64,000 bases of DNA, from positions 73,910-137,909 of the forward strand of contig CAKULK010000006.1 of the NCBI GenBank assembly GCA_934667275.1, given 5' to 3'. Shown piece after piece: positions 8,273-17,112 of this stretch (positions are counted from its first letter, which is position 1; each line of letters opens with the position of its first letter). A model generated the notes under the pieces. It did no database searches. It saw nothing but the letters and a program-made list of their open reading frames with translations, and had not been told where the DNA came from. The translations under genes were made by a program, and so were the position numbers. The stretch comes from an uncultured Bacteroidales bacterium (GTDB lineage: Bacteria > Bacteroidota > Bacteroidia > Bacteroidales > Paludibacteraceae).

Positions 8273-10552
8273 TTACCAGTTAATCACAAATCCGGCGTGT
8301 ACGTTGATACCTGCTTGCGCATAGTACCAAGGCCAGCAAGCCGTGCCGTCGGTGGTGTAGGAATAGTCGCTACCACCATTGCTTGCGTATTTGGCGTTGA
8401 AGATGTTGTTCAGTTGGCAGAGCAGACGAATCTGCGGCACATTGGTACGACTGCACCATTTGTTCATCGGCAGTTGGTATTGCAGATTGACATTGGTGGT
8501 GGTGTACGCTTTGATGGCTGCCGTCTCGTTCTGCATATTGTCGAGATACTGTTTGCTCGTTACGTTGGTTTGGATAGTTGCCCGGAAACCTGCCACATCA
8601 AAGGTAAAGAGCGACATAGCGGTAATCATCGGCGAGAAAGCGATGGTGGTCTCTTTGAGTTCGATTTCCTTTTCGCCTAACCAATTGAAGTCCGCATCGT
8701 ACTCGGTGATGACATCGGTATAGTTGAGAATCTTGTTGCGCGAGAGGACAAAGTTACCGTCCCAGCGGAACCAGTCAAGGATTTTCACACCCGCCGTAAT
8801 CTCCGCACCCATACGGTAGGAGTCTTTTACGTTCTTGGTGGATTGTGCACCGACATCATTGATACGACCGGTGAGGACTAATTGGTTGTCGTAGTCCATA
8901 AAATAGAGGTTGGCACCAATGTTGAAACGCGGGTGCGAATAGGTGTAGCCCACCTCGTAGTCGTAGAGGCGTTCCGGATTGGGCATACCTTTCCACTCGC
9001 CTGTAGCAGCGTCGAAGATGACATTTTCTTTGTAGTTGTTACGGCTCGGCTCGCGGTTTGCCATTGCAAACGAACCATAAAGCAAATGCCCGTGGTTTTG
9101 GTAGGTAAGACCTGCTTGGGGGTTGAAGAAATGGTAGTTTTTCGTAAAAGTGAGGTCAATCATATCCTCGTCGTTCATACCGTCTCTGGAGTAGCGCACA
9201 TAGCGATATTGCAGGTCGGCATAGAGGCTCAGGGTCTCTTGTGCACGGTTGATGACGCGCCAGTTGGCTTTGGCATATACGTTGGCGTCCACCTTGTTGG
9301 CATGGTTGCGATAGAACTCATAATCAACCGGCAACCTACCACCATAGACACTGTCTTGGATATAGTTGAGTGTTCCGAAGTGCGTACCCATATAGTCGTT
9401 GGCTGCCACACCAAACTGGGCATCAACAGGCTCCGAGACATACTTGGCAGACATGATAGCGCCAAAGAAATGGTTGTCCAGCAACTTGCGATACATACCA
9501 TACGCCTTCTTCACTTTTTCGCCATTGACGTCGGTGTATGAATCCAATCCCCAATAACTGAATTTCTTCTTTTTATACTGCTCATAGTAACCGCCACCGT
9601 GGGTGTAGTGGAGCGTGGTGTTGAGGATCCAGTTTGGGTTAAAGCGGTGGTTGATAGACAGTTGCGCATGCTGTTGTGCGTAGTTGTCGGTCTGATTGTC
9701 GTAGTATTTTGTCTCGCCGTTGGCATCGGTATATTCGCCTGCGGGGTTGTATCTGCGGTCGGCACCATTCAGTCCGTATGCCACATCTTTGGTAACACCA
9801 TCCCAACCCATTCCGGTCTTTTCCTTGCCGCCGAAGAAACGGGCAATGACCTGAGTCTGCTTGCCATACCAGCCGAGGTCGCCATAGTAGGAATAGAGGT
9901 CAGAACTTGCGCGGTAGAGGAAACCGTCGGAGTTGACCTTGCTGAAACGTGCGTTGGCACGCCAATTGCCGGGCAACACCACGTGTGCCGAAGCCATCTC
10001 GCGGAAGGTGTTGTACATACCGCCGTTAAAACTCAACGTATAGTGGCTGACGGTGTCTTCATCGCCGGTGTACATATTCAGGCTTGCGCCGAAAGAGGCG
10101 GAACCGTTGGTGGAAGTCCCTACACCGCGTTGCACATCAATGCTCGACATCGAGGCTGCCATATCCGTCATGTTGACCCAGAAAACGGTTTGGCTCTCTT
10201 GGTCATTGAGCGGCACGTCGTTGACAGTCATGTTGATACGTGTGTGGTCGGTACCGCGCACGCGGAAATAGGTATAGCCTACACCCAGACCGTCATCGCT
10301 CGTTACTTGCAACGCAGGCACCGTGGAGAGCAGATAAGGCAGGTTTTGCCCCGTGTTCTCCCGATTGAGCGTCTCATTCGAGAGGACGCTGTGGTTCGTG
10401 GTGGTTTGTTGAACTCGTTGTGCCACGACCTGCACTTCATCCAAGTGCTGGTCTTGCACAATCATTAACGTGTCGGCAGCATAGCCTTGCATGCCGCCCC
10501 AAAGGAGTGCTGCGTATCCGCAGCATACTCGCAAAAAGTGATTTGTTTTCAT
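8273..10552 (-). CDS. TonB-dependent outer-membrane receptor, probable thiamine transporter
   Basis: 759 residues: signal peptide (cleavage near GYAADT), a plug domain (about 45-160, with LPYLLSTVPALQV, YFRVRGTDHTRINM and ASFGASLNMYTG) and a 22-strand-type barrel ending in an aromatic-rich strand. There is no N-terminal carboxypeptidase-like domain, so it is not SusC. A TPP riboswitch lies directly against the start codon. By analogy with the riboswitch-controlled thiamine receptor of Bacteroides, the substrate is inferred to be thiamine or a derivative. No partner SusD-like gene is adjacent. Confidence 0.88.
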   Translation of the reverse strand: MKTNHFLRVCCGYAALLWGGMQGYAADTLMIVQDQHLDEVQVVAQRVQQTTTNHSVLSNETLNRENTGQNLPYLLSTVPALQVTSDDGLGVGYTYFRVRGTDHTRINMTVNDVPLNDQESQTVFWVNMTDMAASMSSIDVQRGVGTSTNGSASFGASLNMYTGDEDTVSHYTLSFNGGMYNTFREMASAHVVLPGNWRANARFSKVNSDGFLYRASSDLYSYYGDLGWYGKQTQVIARFFGGKEKTGMGWDGVTKDVAYGLNGADRRYNPAGEYTDANGETKYYDNQTDNYAQQHAQLSINHRFNPNWILNTTLHYTHGGGYYEQYKKKKFSYWGLDSYTDVNGEKVKKAYGMYRKLLDNHFFGAIMSAKYVSEPVDAQFGVAANDYMGTHFGTLNYIQDSVYGGRLPVDYEFYRNHANKVDANVYAKANWRVINRAQETLSLYADLQYRYVRYSRDGMNDEDMIDLTFTKNYHFFNPQAGLTYQNHGHLLYGSFAMANREPSRNNYKENVIFDAATGEWKGMPNPERLYDYEVGYTYSHPRFNIGANLYFMDYDNQLVLTGRINDVGAQSTKNVKDSYRMGAEITAGVKILDWFRWDGNFVLSRNKILNYTDVITEYDADFNWLGEKEIELKETTIAFSPMITAMSLFTFDVAGFRATIQTNVTSKQYLDNMQNETAAIKAYTTTNVNLQYQLPMNKWCSRTNVPQIRLLCQLNNIFNAKYASNGGSDYSYTTDGTACWPWYYAQAGINVHAGFVINW

Positions 10553-10620
10553 TTCCCTCTACAGAATTACCTGTGCAGGTTCCACGGGTTTAATCTCAGC
10601 CTAAGGCACCCCGAACGAAT
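10553..10620 (-). promoter_or_regulatory. TPP (THI-box) riboswitch
   Basis: The minus strand contains the THI-box consensus in order: CGGGGTGCC, GGCTGAGATTAAACCCG, GGAACCTG, CAGGTAAT and AGAGGGAA. The aptamer's 3' strand GAGGGAA is one base before the ATG at 10552, so ligand binding would mask the ribosome entry site. This implies translational repression when thiamine pyrophosphate is plentiful. No separate terminator hairpin is seen between aptamer and gene. Confidence 0.97.
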
Positions 10621-10646
10621 CTGAGCGAAAGTTCTATGTAAGTGAA

Positions 10647-11432
10647 TTATAGTCTATATACAAACGTCACCATCCAGCCCCACTCGTTCAACTTCTGCGA
10701 TGGCACCACGGGTGTCCGCATCAAGTTGTTCAAGCCGAAGTCGTATCCCGACTGCAAGCGGTACCTGTCCCACTCCAAGCCGCCGCCGAGACCAAACTGA
10801 ATGTTGGTGCGGTAGAGTTGCTTGGCCGCATATCGGTCGTGGTTGGTCATCTGCACCCCTTGCGCTTGCAGCCACTCGGTTGTGAGCGTGGAGGTGTTGT
10901 TGGTCATAAGGTCGTAACTGGTCAGACCGATTTGCAACTGCGGACCTGCATAAAAGAACAGGCGCAACTGCTTCCAAAGTGTGATGGTGTAGTAGGCGCG
11001 CACGGGAATAGTCAGTTCCAACTGCACAATATCGTGCCGGAGAACCTCTATCTGTGCGCTCTCAGCGGTCATAGAACGCCAATGCTGGTTCCGGTAACCG
11101 TATGTGAGCGATGCCAGCGCACCCGTCTGAATACTAAAATGATAAGGCAGCAGGAAATCCACCGTACCGCCAAAGCGCAAACCGTGCAAGTACATGGAGA
11201 CGGAGTCGTTCTCGCGCTGCTGCCACTGCACAAACCCCGTCTCTATGCGCCACTCTGTTCCAAACTTGTACTCCTCTGCCGCTTCCTTGCGCGTAGGGTC
11301 GAAGAAGTCAGGCTCTGCGGTCTGCAAATCGGGCATCGACTTGGTGTCTTGCGCCATCAAGCCATTGCCAAGAAACAGCCCTCCCAACACCATACACCAT
11401 ATATATATATGAGACTTCTTCATCTTCCGCAT
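10647..11432 (-). CDS. Outer-membrane beta-barrel protein (PorT-family-like)
   Basis: 261 residues; either ATG of MRKMKKSHIY could be used. A signal peptide ends near GLMAQ. The mature part has many alternating amphipathic strands, a GPQLQIGLTSYDL strand pair and a C-terminal strand ending VTFVYRL, typical of small 8-stranded barrels of Bacteroidetes. There is no enzymatic motif. It ends 27 bp upstream of the TPP aptamer, so read-through into the thiamine receptor leader is possible. Confidence 0.7.
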   Translation of the reverse strand: MRKMKKSHIYIWCMVLGGLFLGNGLMAQDTKSMPDLQTAEPDFFDPTRKEAAEEYKFGTEWRIETGFVQWQQRENDSVSMYLHGLRFGGTVDFLLPYHFSIQTGALASLTYGYRNQHWRSMTAESAQIEVLRHDIVQLELTIPVRAYYTITLWKQLRLFFYAGPQLQIGLTSYDLMTNNTSTLTTEWLQAQGVQMTNHDRYAAKQLYRTNIQFGLGGGLEWDRYRLQSGYDFGLNNLMRTPVVPSQKLNEWGWMVTFVYRL

Positions 11433-11460
11433 AAGGGTCTTTTGCCCTCTTTTCCGCCTA

Positions 11461-11468
11461 CAAAGGTA
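11461..11468 (-). promoter_or_regulatory. -7 element for the 10647-11432 barrel gene
   Basis: Minus-strand TACCTTTG is a perfect TAnnTTTG, about 30 bp before the first ATG. No convincing -33 box at the usual distance was identified. Confidence 0.6.
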
Positions 11469-11528
11469 CTACATTCTTCCCAAATACACAATTTTTTCAA
11501 GAAAAATATGCTTTTTTCAGGCAAAAAC

Positions 11529-11559
11529 TTGCACAATTAAAAAAGTTGCAGTACCTTTG
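11529..11559 (+). promoter_or_regulatory. Promoter for tRNA-Glu and rpsT
   Basis: TACCTTTG at 11552-11559 with TTG at 11529-11531, spacing 20 bp. The predicted transcript starts about 60 nt before the tRNA and could continue into rpsT, since no terminator lies between. Confidence 0.75.
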
Positions 11560-11624
11560 CAGCCGATTTCCGCTTGTGCGGTTTTCTGCGTGTGTTAATA
11601 GCACGTTGCGCCAAGAATGGTGAT

Positions 11625-11696
11625 GGTCCATTCGTCTATCGGTTAGGACGAGAGATTTTCATTCTCTAAAGAGCAGTTCGACTCTGCTATGGACTA
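11625..11696 (+). tRNA. tRNA-Glu (anticodon TTC)
   Basis: Cloverleaf traced by hand. The acceptor GGTCCAT pairs with ATGGACT (one G-U), the D arm is GTCT/GGAC, and the anticodon stem AGAGA/TCTCT has loop TTTTCAT (anticodon TTC). The T arm AGCAG/CTGCT has loop TTCGACT, with discriminator A. The CCA end is not fully encoded. It precedes rpsT by 46 bp. Confidence 0.95.
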
Positions 11697-11742
11697 CAAA
11701 TTAAACAGATTAAAGAACCAAAAATTTAACTAACAGAATAAG

Positions 11743-11997
11743 ATGGCAAATCATAAATCATCTTTGAAGCGTATTCGCCAAACGGCTACCCGTAAGGCAC
11801 ACAATCATTATTATGCAAAAACCACCCGCAATGCCATCCGCGTATTGCGTGCTACCACTGACAAGGCTGCTGCAGAACAATTGCTGCCGAAAGTAAGTTC
11901 GATGTTGGACAAGTTGGCTAAGCGCAACATCATCCATCGCAACAAGGCTGCCAACCTCAAGTCGGGCTTGGCTTTGCATACCAACAAACTCGCCTAA
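11743..11997 (+). CDS. rpsT: 30S ribosomal protein S20
   Basis: 84 residues, highly basic, starting MANHKSSLKRIRQTATRKAHN as in S20. It binds 16S rRNA in the body of the small subunit. Follows tRNA-Glu and ends in a strong intrinsic terminator. Confidence 0.97.
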   Translation: MANHKSSLKRIRQTATRKAHNHYYAKTTRNAIRVLRATTDKAAAEQLLPKVSSMLDKLAKRNIIHRNKAANLKSGLALHTNKLA

Positions 11998-12026
11998 GCG
12001 ATTGTTCATTAATTCCCTATATAGCA

Positions 12027-12055
12027 GGGGGCTGCCACAAGGTAGTCCCCTTTGT
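12027..12055 (+). terminator. Intrinsic terminator of rpsT
   Basis: GGGGGCTGCC (12027-12036), loop ACAA, GGTAGTCCCC (12041-12050), then TTTGTT. A 10-bp stem with two G-U pairs. Confidence 0.85.
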
Positions 12056-12056
12056 T

Positions 12057-12363
12057 GTAGATATATCATATCTACGCCGAACACAACGCCGGCAAATACA
12101 TAGCAGATGTTTCTGCAATTATTACTCAAAGAAGAACTCTACTTATCTTGAAGGAGAACACAACTTACCTCACAAAATCTACAATTTACGTCATAATGAC
12201 AGCATAACAAGCCAATATGGCAGTACTATCCTGTCAAACAAGTGATGATATGGGGATGGCACAGGATTTGCGTAGGAGTCGGATGAATGTTGATTGGTCG
12301 GGCAACCTATTAGAGAGGCAATGACCAAGAGACACTAAACTGAACTATAAAATTTATACGATT
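12057..12363 (+). other. Leader region upstream of the small heat-shock gene; possible 35-codon ORF
   Basis: No established gene. It contains the perfect palindrome GTCATAATGAC (12190-12200) and a short ORF at 12217-12324 (35 codons beginning MAVLSCQTSDDMGMAQDL) ending 39 bp before hsp20. A consensus -7 element was not found, so a stress-specific promoter or operator may lie here. Whether the short ORF is translated cannot be judged from one sequence. Confidence 0.3.
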
Positions 12364-12804
12364 ATGTTACCAACAGTTAGAAAGAATGACCAAAACTGGT
12401 TACCGAGTTTCTTCAATGATTTCTTTAGTGATGAATGGCCTACTATGCGCACTGCCGCAAACACTACGCCTGCCATCAATGTGAAAGAGGACGAGAAAGC
12501 ATATCACGTAGAGATTGCTGCTCCAGGTATGTCGAAAGAGGACTTCAAAGTACACGTAAACGACCAGGATGAACTGGTAGTGAGTGTAGAGAAGAAAGAG
12601 GAACAAAAAGAGGAGGATAAGAAATGCAAGTTCTTGCGTCACGAGTTCAATTACAGCCGCTTTGAGCAATCGTTGCTCTTGCCTGACAATGTGAACAAAG
12701 ATGCCATTAGTGCAAAAGTGGAACACGGTGTATTGCATATCGAACTGCCTAAGTTGGACCCTGTTGTTCAAAAGCAACCGACTCGCGTAATTGATATACA
12801 ATAA
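12364..12804 (+). CDS. Hsp20/alpha-crystallin family small heat-shock protein
   Basis: 146 residues. The N-terminal arm is followed by an alpha-crystallin domain from about residue 38 (INVKEDEKAYHVEIAAPGMS) to the conserved VEHGVLHIELPK near 125-135, and a short C-terminal tail. ATP-independent holdase for unfolding proteins in the cytoplasm. Single gene with its own terminator and a roughly 300-bp leader. Confidence 0.95.
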   Translation: MLPTVRKNDQNWLPSFFNDFFSDEWPTMRTAANTTPAINVKEDEKAYHVEIAAPGMSKEDFKVHVNDQDELVVSVEKKEEQKEEDKKCKFLRHEFNYSRFEQSLLLPDNVNKDAISAKVEHGVLHIELPKLDPVVQKQPTRVIDIQ

Positions 12805-12824
12805 TCGCTAATCCAATATAAAAG

Positions 12825-12857
12825 AAGAGGATGTACCTGTGGGTACATCCTCTTTTT
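12825..12857. terminator. Bidirectional intrinsic terminator
   Basis: AAGAGGATGTACC (12825-12837), loop TGTG, GGTACATCCTCTT (12842-12854), then T run: a perfect 13-bp stem. It separates hsp20 from the convergent minus-strand block. Confidence 0.92.
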
Positions 12858-12875
12858 GTTTGTAGATATATAGTA

Positions 12876-14264
12876 TTATTCAACTACCTGACCTACTGCA
12901 TTGTAGCGTACACCATTGCGTACAATGACCAATTGGCCGTTAACGATTGCTTTCTCCACAGCACCGGCTACTGCAGCATCTTGCAGACCAGCCTTTACTT
13001 CCTTGTAAAAATATACATTGTCGATAAAGAATGATTTGAGCGAATAGTAGTTAATCCATTTTACCTGGAACATATTGGTCAAATCGTTTTCTTTAAGGTC
13101 AATCGTAATCGTATTCCACTGGTTACCCTTAACACTCAAATTTGCAACAGCATAGTCACCGCCATTGGTACCACCTTGGCACAGAGGTCCGCCATCAATA
13201 GTGCCGTCAGCGAGAGGATAGATGTCGAATGAGAATGTGGTGTAACCCGTAGCATCAAACGGAGTATATTCCCAACCTATTATACCGTCAGTAAATCCGT
13301 AGTAGTAGAGTGCCTTGTTTCCTTCTGCCAGTTCACCTTCTGCCATTTGCGGAGCATTCCACCAACCTGCATTGAGGGTGGTGATAGCAGTTGCAGTTTC
13401 ATAGGCATCGCAGTAGATAGATTTCACATCCTCAGCCTTCCATGCAGGAACAGGTGCAGCCTCGGGTGCCTCCAATGTCTTGAAAGATACAGCCACGGTC
13501 TCGGCTTTGTTGTTTGAGGGATCGCGTACGACAAGCGAGTAGTTGTATTCGGTATTGGCTTTGAGATTGGTGATAACAATGCTCGTTTCCTTAGCCGATA
13601 CGGATGCCAACGTAGCAACTACCGTTTCGCCGTCCATAACATCAAAGATTACTTCGTCGGAGTTGTCCGTAGCCGAAGCAGTGAGTTTTGCAGAAAAGTA
13701 ACTCGGCTCGGTAGCAATCACCTTAACGTCTTTCGGAGCCTCTTCATCCTTATCCGGAGCCTGCGTAGTGTAGAAATACACATTATTCAGCCAGAAAGTC
13801 TTCCCTGTAATGTTATCCAACTTGATTTGATATACATCTGCCCAGTTGGTAACACCTACAAACTCAGAAAGTTTGATATCAATTGCATTCCATTCGCCAC
13901 CTTTGATTTGTTTCGTCACGCCGACTTCGGCAGCGCCATGGATAGGTACAACACGTACGTCCATGTCCTCATCGGAAAAGAAATCCAAATGAAGTGCTTC
14001 CATCTTAGCGCAATTGAGGTGTTCTCTGAACTCCAAACCAAAATAGGTGTTGCTCATTACATACTTCTTACCGAATTCGGTGTCGGTGCAGGTAACACCG
14101 CTACCCCACTCGCCGAAGTTGCAATCGGCATTGTACGTTGCAGAATACACTGCTTTTACTTGATTGGCAGGGTAAACGGGTGCTGCAGGTGCAGCAACAG
14201 GATCCGCCATTGCCACTACAGATGTTGCCAACATAGCGGCTGCAAAAAGGAAAGATTTTTTCAT
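12876..14264 (-). CDS. Secreted two-module carbohydrate-binding-like protein with FN3 and C-terminal tail
   Basis: 462 residues with a signal peptide (cleavage near AMADP). Module A (about 33-165) runs from NQVKAVYSATYNADCNFGEW to FWLNNVYFYT. A fibronectin-III-like domain follows (about 175-265). Module B (about 275-425) runs from KSIYCDAYETATAI to FFIDNVYFYKE and looks like a diverged copy of A. Such beta-sandwich modules occur in Bacteroidetes laminarinases, so a glucan-binding role is inferred. The last 25 residues (ending VRNGVRYNAVGQVVE) match tails in neighbouring genes. No catalytic domain. Last gene of the large minus-strand block. Confidence 0.7.
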   Translation of the reverse strand: MKKSFLFAAAMLATSVVAMADPVAAPAAPVYPANQVKAVYSATYNADCNFGEWGSGVTCTDTEFGKKYVMSNTYFGLEFREHLNCAKMEALHLDFFSDEDMDVRVVPIHGAAEVGVTKQIKGGEWNAIDIKLSEFVGVTNWADVYQIKLDNITGKTFWLNNVYFYTTQAPDKDEEAPKDVKVIATEPSYFSAKLTASATDNSDEVIFDVMDGETVVATLASVSAKETSIVITNLKANTEYNYSLVVRDPSNNKAETVAVSFKTLEAPEAAPVPAWKAEDVKSIYCDAYETATAITTLNAGWWNAPQMAEGELAEGNKALYYYGFTDGIIGWEYTPFDATGYTTFSFDIYPLADGTIDGGPLCQGGTNGGDYAVANLSVKGNQWNTITIDLKENDLTNMFQVKWINYYSLKSFFIDNVYFYKEVKAGLQDAAVAGAVEKAIVNGQLVIVRNGVRYNAVGQVVE

Positions 14265-14298
14265 TTCTGTTAGTTAATAAGTAATGGTTAATAATAAG

Positions 14299-14335
14299 GT
14301 ATCATCACTTTGTCCCGCGGACAGAGTGATGATAC
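14299..14335 (-). terminator. Long hairpin between two secreted-protein genes
   Basis: A 17-bp stem (14299-14315 with 14319-14335, one G-T) around a 3-base loop CGC. On the minus strand it lies 14 bp after the stop of the 14349-16322 gene and is followed by CTTATTATT, only moderately T-rich. It may be a partial terminator or an mRNA-stabilising element that lowers expression of the downstream gene. Confidence 0.6.
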
Positions 14336-14348
14336 GTAGTAACTCCAA

Positions 14349-16322
14349 TTAAAGTTGTGCACCGAGAGCATTGTAGCGTACGCCGTCACGGATGATAATA
14401 ACCAGACCGTTTTCTACAACTTTCTGTACCATAGCCGAAGTAGTGGTAACCTCGTCCACTCCTGTCGTCTCGCCCCTGGTATAGAAATACACGTTATTGA
14501 GCCAGAATGTCTTGTTTGCCACATTATCAATCTTGATTTGAGGTACATTAGTCCAGTTGGTAACGCCTTCGAACTCTGTAAGAGCAATCTCAATACTGTT
14601 CCATTTTTGACCTTCAATGTTAACAAAGACGCCTACTTCAGCACCACCGTGAATAGGAACGATGCGCATCTTCATATCATCAGCAGCCCATACGTCCAAG
14701 TGGAGTGTCTCCATCTCAGAGCAGTTGAAAGCGAAACCTTCAAGACCGAAATAACCGAGGTTGGAAGTAATATACTTTTTACCGAACTCATCGTCAGTCA
14801 TAGTAGTACCGCTATCCCACTCACCGAAACTGCAATCTGCATTGTAGGTAGCCGAATAGATGGCTCTTACCTTGTTAGCAGGATGTGTAGGTGCAGGAGC
14901 AGCCTCCGTGGGAGCAGAGAGGTAGTCAGGAGTAACCACCTTGACAGCAGCCGTGTTCTCAGACTCGTTACCTACCAAGTCGATGGCTGTGATAGTGAAG
15001 TTGTAGGTGGTAGAAGGGGTAAGACCCGTAACGGTGATGTTGCCCTCTACAGGAGCCACCTTCGCGTCAATCTTGTTGTCTGCGTCCACTACATGGAATG
15101 CAGAGATGCCCATATTGTCGGTTGCTTCTACAGCGATAACCGCTTTCTCGTGATTGTTAGAAACAAGAGTAGCCGTACCCATGACAGGTTTCTCGGTGTC
15201 TGCCGGTGTAGCACCCACAACACCAAACACTTGCATCTCAAAGATTTTCACACCATAATTGGTGGCAGCCTTTGTGTTGAAGAAACGTACATAGCGAATG
15301 CCTTTCGAATTTTTCAAATCCTCACCAAAGATAGCGTCGTTGCGTGTGTTATCAACACCAGCCTTACCTGTGTAAGTATAAGCAGTAGCCCAAACAACGT
15401 TGTCAAACGAGAAATCGACATGATACTCCTGCGAGCAAGCCCCTTCGAAATTAATCGTGATGAGGTTGATGTCGTAGCAAGCACCAAGGTCAAGAACAAA
15501 CCAAGCATCATAGGTACGCGCTTCGTCAGTATCTGCAGTGTTGTCGTGAAGGATATAATTGGTACCAAAATCACCATCAACAACCATTAAAGAGTTGTAA
15601 TTTCCATCGGTCTTCTCCATAGAGGTAGCGATAACCTTGTTGGCTTCAGCGGTGCTGAGCGCCAAATTCTCGCCCTCGTAGCAGAATACGTTGATAGAGT
15701 TGGTAATTGCGCCAGCGGTAGCGGTGATAGTAGCCAAGCCCGCCTTAGCAGCCTTGAAAGCACCATCTTCAATAGTACCAGCCTCAGCGGGAGAAACGGC
15801 AAGAGTAACCTCAACGTCCTTCATAGTGAGTCCCACCTGGTCAAGCGCAGCAGCCGTAAGGTTGATGCTTTCACCCACTTTGACAACGTTAGCCGAAGCC
15901 GTGAGTTTGATAGAAGTAAGCGTTTGCTCGCCACCTGCTGCAACACCATCAGCATAGAACACATGGAAGGTAGCCTCATTGGCAGGTGCATACTTGACAG
16001 TGACTTCGGTTTCTTGTGCGATAAAATTCGACAAATAAACAACGATACCTGCACCTTGGATGGCACCCTCTACCGAACACTCCAAGATACCGGCAGGAAA
16101 GGTCAGATAGATACCATCCTCTGCTGCAAAACCAGGTTTTTGAATGTTGATAACCCCCATACCATCAACCGCCTCAACCTTGTACTTGTTGTTGTACTTA
16201 CCACCTCCGGCACCATCGCCAAGGAAGTCGTACTTGCTCCAATCAACGGCTGCAAAAGTCGTTGCACTTGCACACAGCAACATAGTTACCATGGCAAAGA
16301 ACTTTACAGTTAATTTTTTCAT
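14349..16322 (-). CDS. Secreted multidomain protein: Ig-like, F5/8C, FN3 and glucan-binding-like modules
   Basis: 657 residues. After a signal peptide (near TFAAVDW) comes a beta domain, then a bacterial Ig-like repeat (about 135-215, DQVGLTMKDVEV...ATITATAG). A discoidin/F5-8C domain (about 220-370) includes DAWFVLDLGACYDINL and RYVRFFNTKAATNYGVKI. An FN3-like domain follows (about 380-470), then the same module as in the 12876-14264 protein (PANKVRAIYSATYNADCSF...FWLNNVYFYT). The C-terminal tail ends IRDGVRYNALGAQL. No glycosidase motif seen, so adhesion or substrate targeting is the likely role. Same strand and spacing suggest it belongs to the glucan locus. Confidence 0.7.
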   Translation of the reverse strand: MKKLTVKFFAMVTMLLCASATTFAAVDWSKYDFLGDGAGGGKYNNKYKVEAVDGMGVINIQKPGFAAEDGIYLTFPAGILECSVEGAIQGAGIVVYLSNFIAQETEVTVKYAPANEATFHVFYADGVAAGGEQTLTSIKLTASANVVKVGESINLTAAALDQVGLTMKDVEVTLAVSPAEAGTIEDGAFKAAKAGLATITATAGAITNSINVFCYEGENLALSTAEANKVIATSMEKTDGNYNSLMVVDGDFGTNYILHDNTADTDEARTYDAWFVLDLGACYDINLITINFEGACSQEYHVDFSFDNVVWATAYTYTGKAGVDNTRNDAIFGEDLKNSKGIRYVRFFNTKAATNYGVKIFEMQVFGVVGATPADTEKPVMGTATLVSNNHEKAVIAVEATDNMGISAFHVVDADNKIDAKVAPVEGNITVTGLTPSTTYNFTITAIDLVGNESENTAAVKVVTPDYLSAPTEAAPAPTHPANKVRAIYSATYNADCSFGEWDSGTTMTDDEFGKKYITSNLGYFGLEGFAFNCSEMETLHLDVWAADDMKMRIVPIHGGAEVGVFVNIEGQKWNSIEIALTEFEGVTNWTNVPQIKIDNVANKTFWLNNVYFYTRGETTGVDEVTTTSAMVQKVVENGLVIIIRDGVRYNALGAQL

Positions 16323-16366
16323 AAGACTTGAAATTTATGGTTAATAAATTGATTTGTTTCTTGCTA

Positions 16367-16951
16367 TTACAATTGCGCTCCGAGTGCGTTGTAACGCACA
16401 CCGTCGCGGATAATGACAACCTGACCGTTTTCAATCACTTTCCTGCAACGAGCAGCGGCATTGGTATCCATCACATCCTCTACAACCGTCTCATCGCAGC
16501 CTTGTCCGACTACATAGTGCATACGCTCGGTGAAGATGACGGTACCACCGGCGGCAGCTACCTTGACAAGGAAGTTGAGGGAAGAACCATTGGCTCTGCC
16601 CGTGAGGATATGGGTAGCAGTCTGCGTGGTTGCGTCGAAATTCTGCATAGGAATAGGGTCTGCGATAAGTACGCCTTCTGCATCAAAAAGAAAAAGGTAC
16701 GGGGCAGCCATACCAAGATAATGGTCCAAGAACTGGACAGAGATGACAACACCCACAGCAGTGGTTTCCGCAGCCCAATTGAAGCCTTTTTCCAACGACT
16801 GCACAGCATGGTCTGTGTCATTCTCGGAGTAATATTTGTCCACGTTCTTGCTCCAACCCGAGCAAGCGGTACCCATTGTAGCCGCAGACAGAGTCATGGA
16901 GAAGGTCAATGCGACGGTGAGCGACAGGATTGAAAGTAGTTTTTTGTTCAT
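16367..16951 (-). CDS. Small secreted protein with the shared C-terminal tail
   Basis: 194 residues with a signal peptide cleaved near TLSAATM. The mature part is a single small beta-rich domain without recognised motifs; a helical dip near FNWAAETTAVGV and a cysteine pair (one near the N-terminus, one before the tail) are visible. The end (VIIRDGVRYNALGAQL) is identical over 16 residues or nearly so to the tail of the next gene. Function unknown; shared tail and position suggest surface export along with its neighbours. Confidence 0.6.
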   Translation of the reverse strand: MNKKLLSILSLTVALTFSMTLSAATMGTACSGWSKNVDKYYSENDTDHAVQSLEKGFNWAAETTAVGVVISVQFLDHYLGMAAPYLFLFDAEGVLIADPIPMQNFDATTQTATHILTGRANGSSLNFLVKVAAAGGTVIFTERMHYVVGQGCDETVVEDVMDTNAAARCRKVIENGQVVIIRDGVRYNALGAQL

Positions 16952-16999
16952 AGTACTTGAATTTTATGTAATTAAAATTTATTGTTTGCATTCTTGTTG

Positions 17000-17043
17000 T
17001 ATCGGTTGCCTATCCCTTGCGCATCCCTTGCTTATGGGTTGCT
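17000..17043. repeat. 11-bp degenerate tandem repeat, four units
   Basis: Units TATCGGTTGCC, TATCCCTTGCG, CATCCCTTGCT and TATGGGTTGCT, contiguous, between the GH3 gene and the 194-residue protein gene. Read on the minus strand they give AGCAAGGGATG, a word also found at 32111-32135 and 59161-59182. Confidence 0.85.
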
Positions 17044-17112
17044 GTTTAGCACGAGGGTGGAACGGGTGTGACAGGGCGAGATTTTTGTACTATCTTAACA
17101 TATTTGTCGGGG

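Noticed and set aside
14355..15590. 411-codon plus-strand frame
   Set aside because: Antisense to a well-supported multidomain secreted protein; no motif or promoter.
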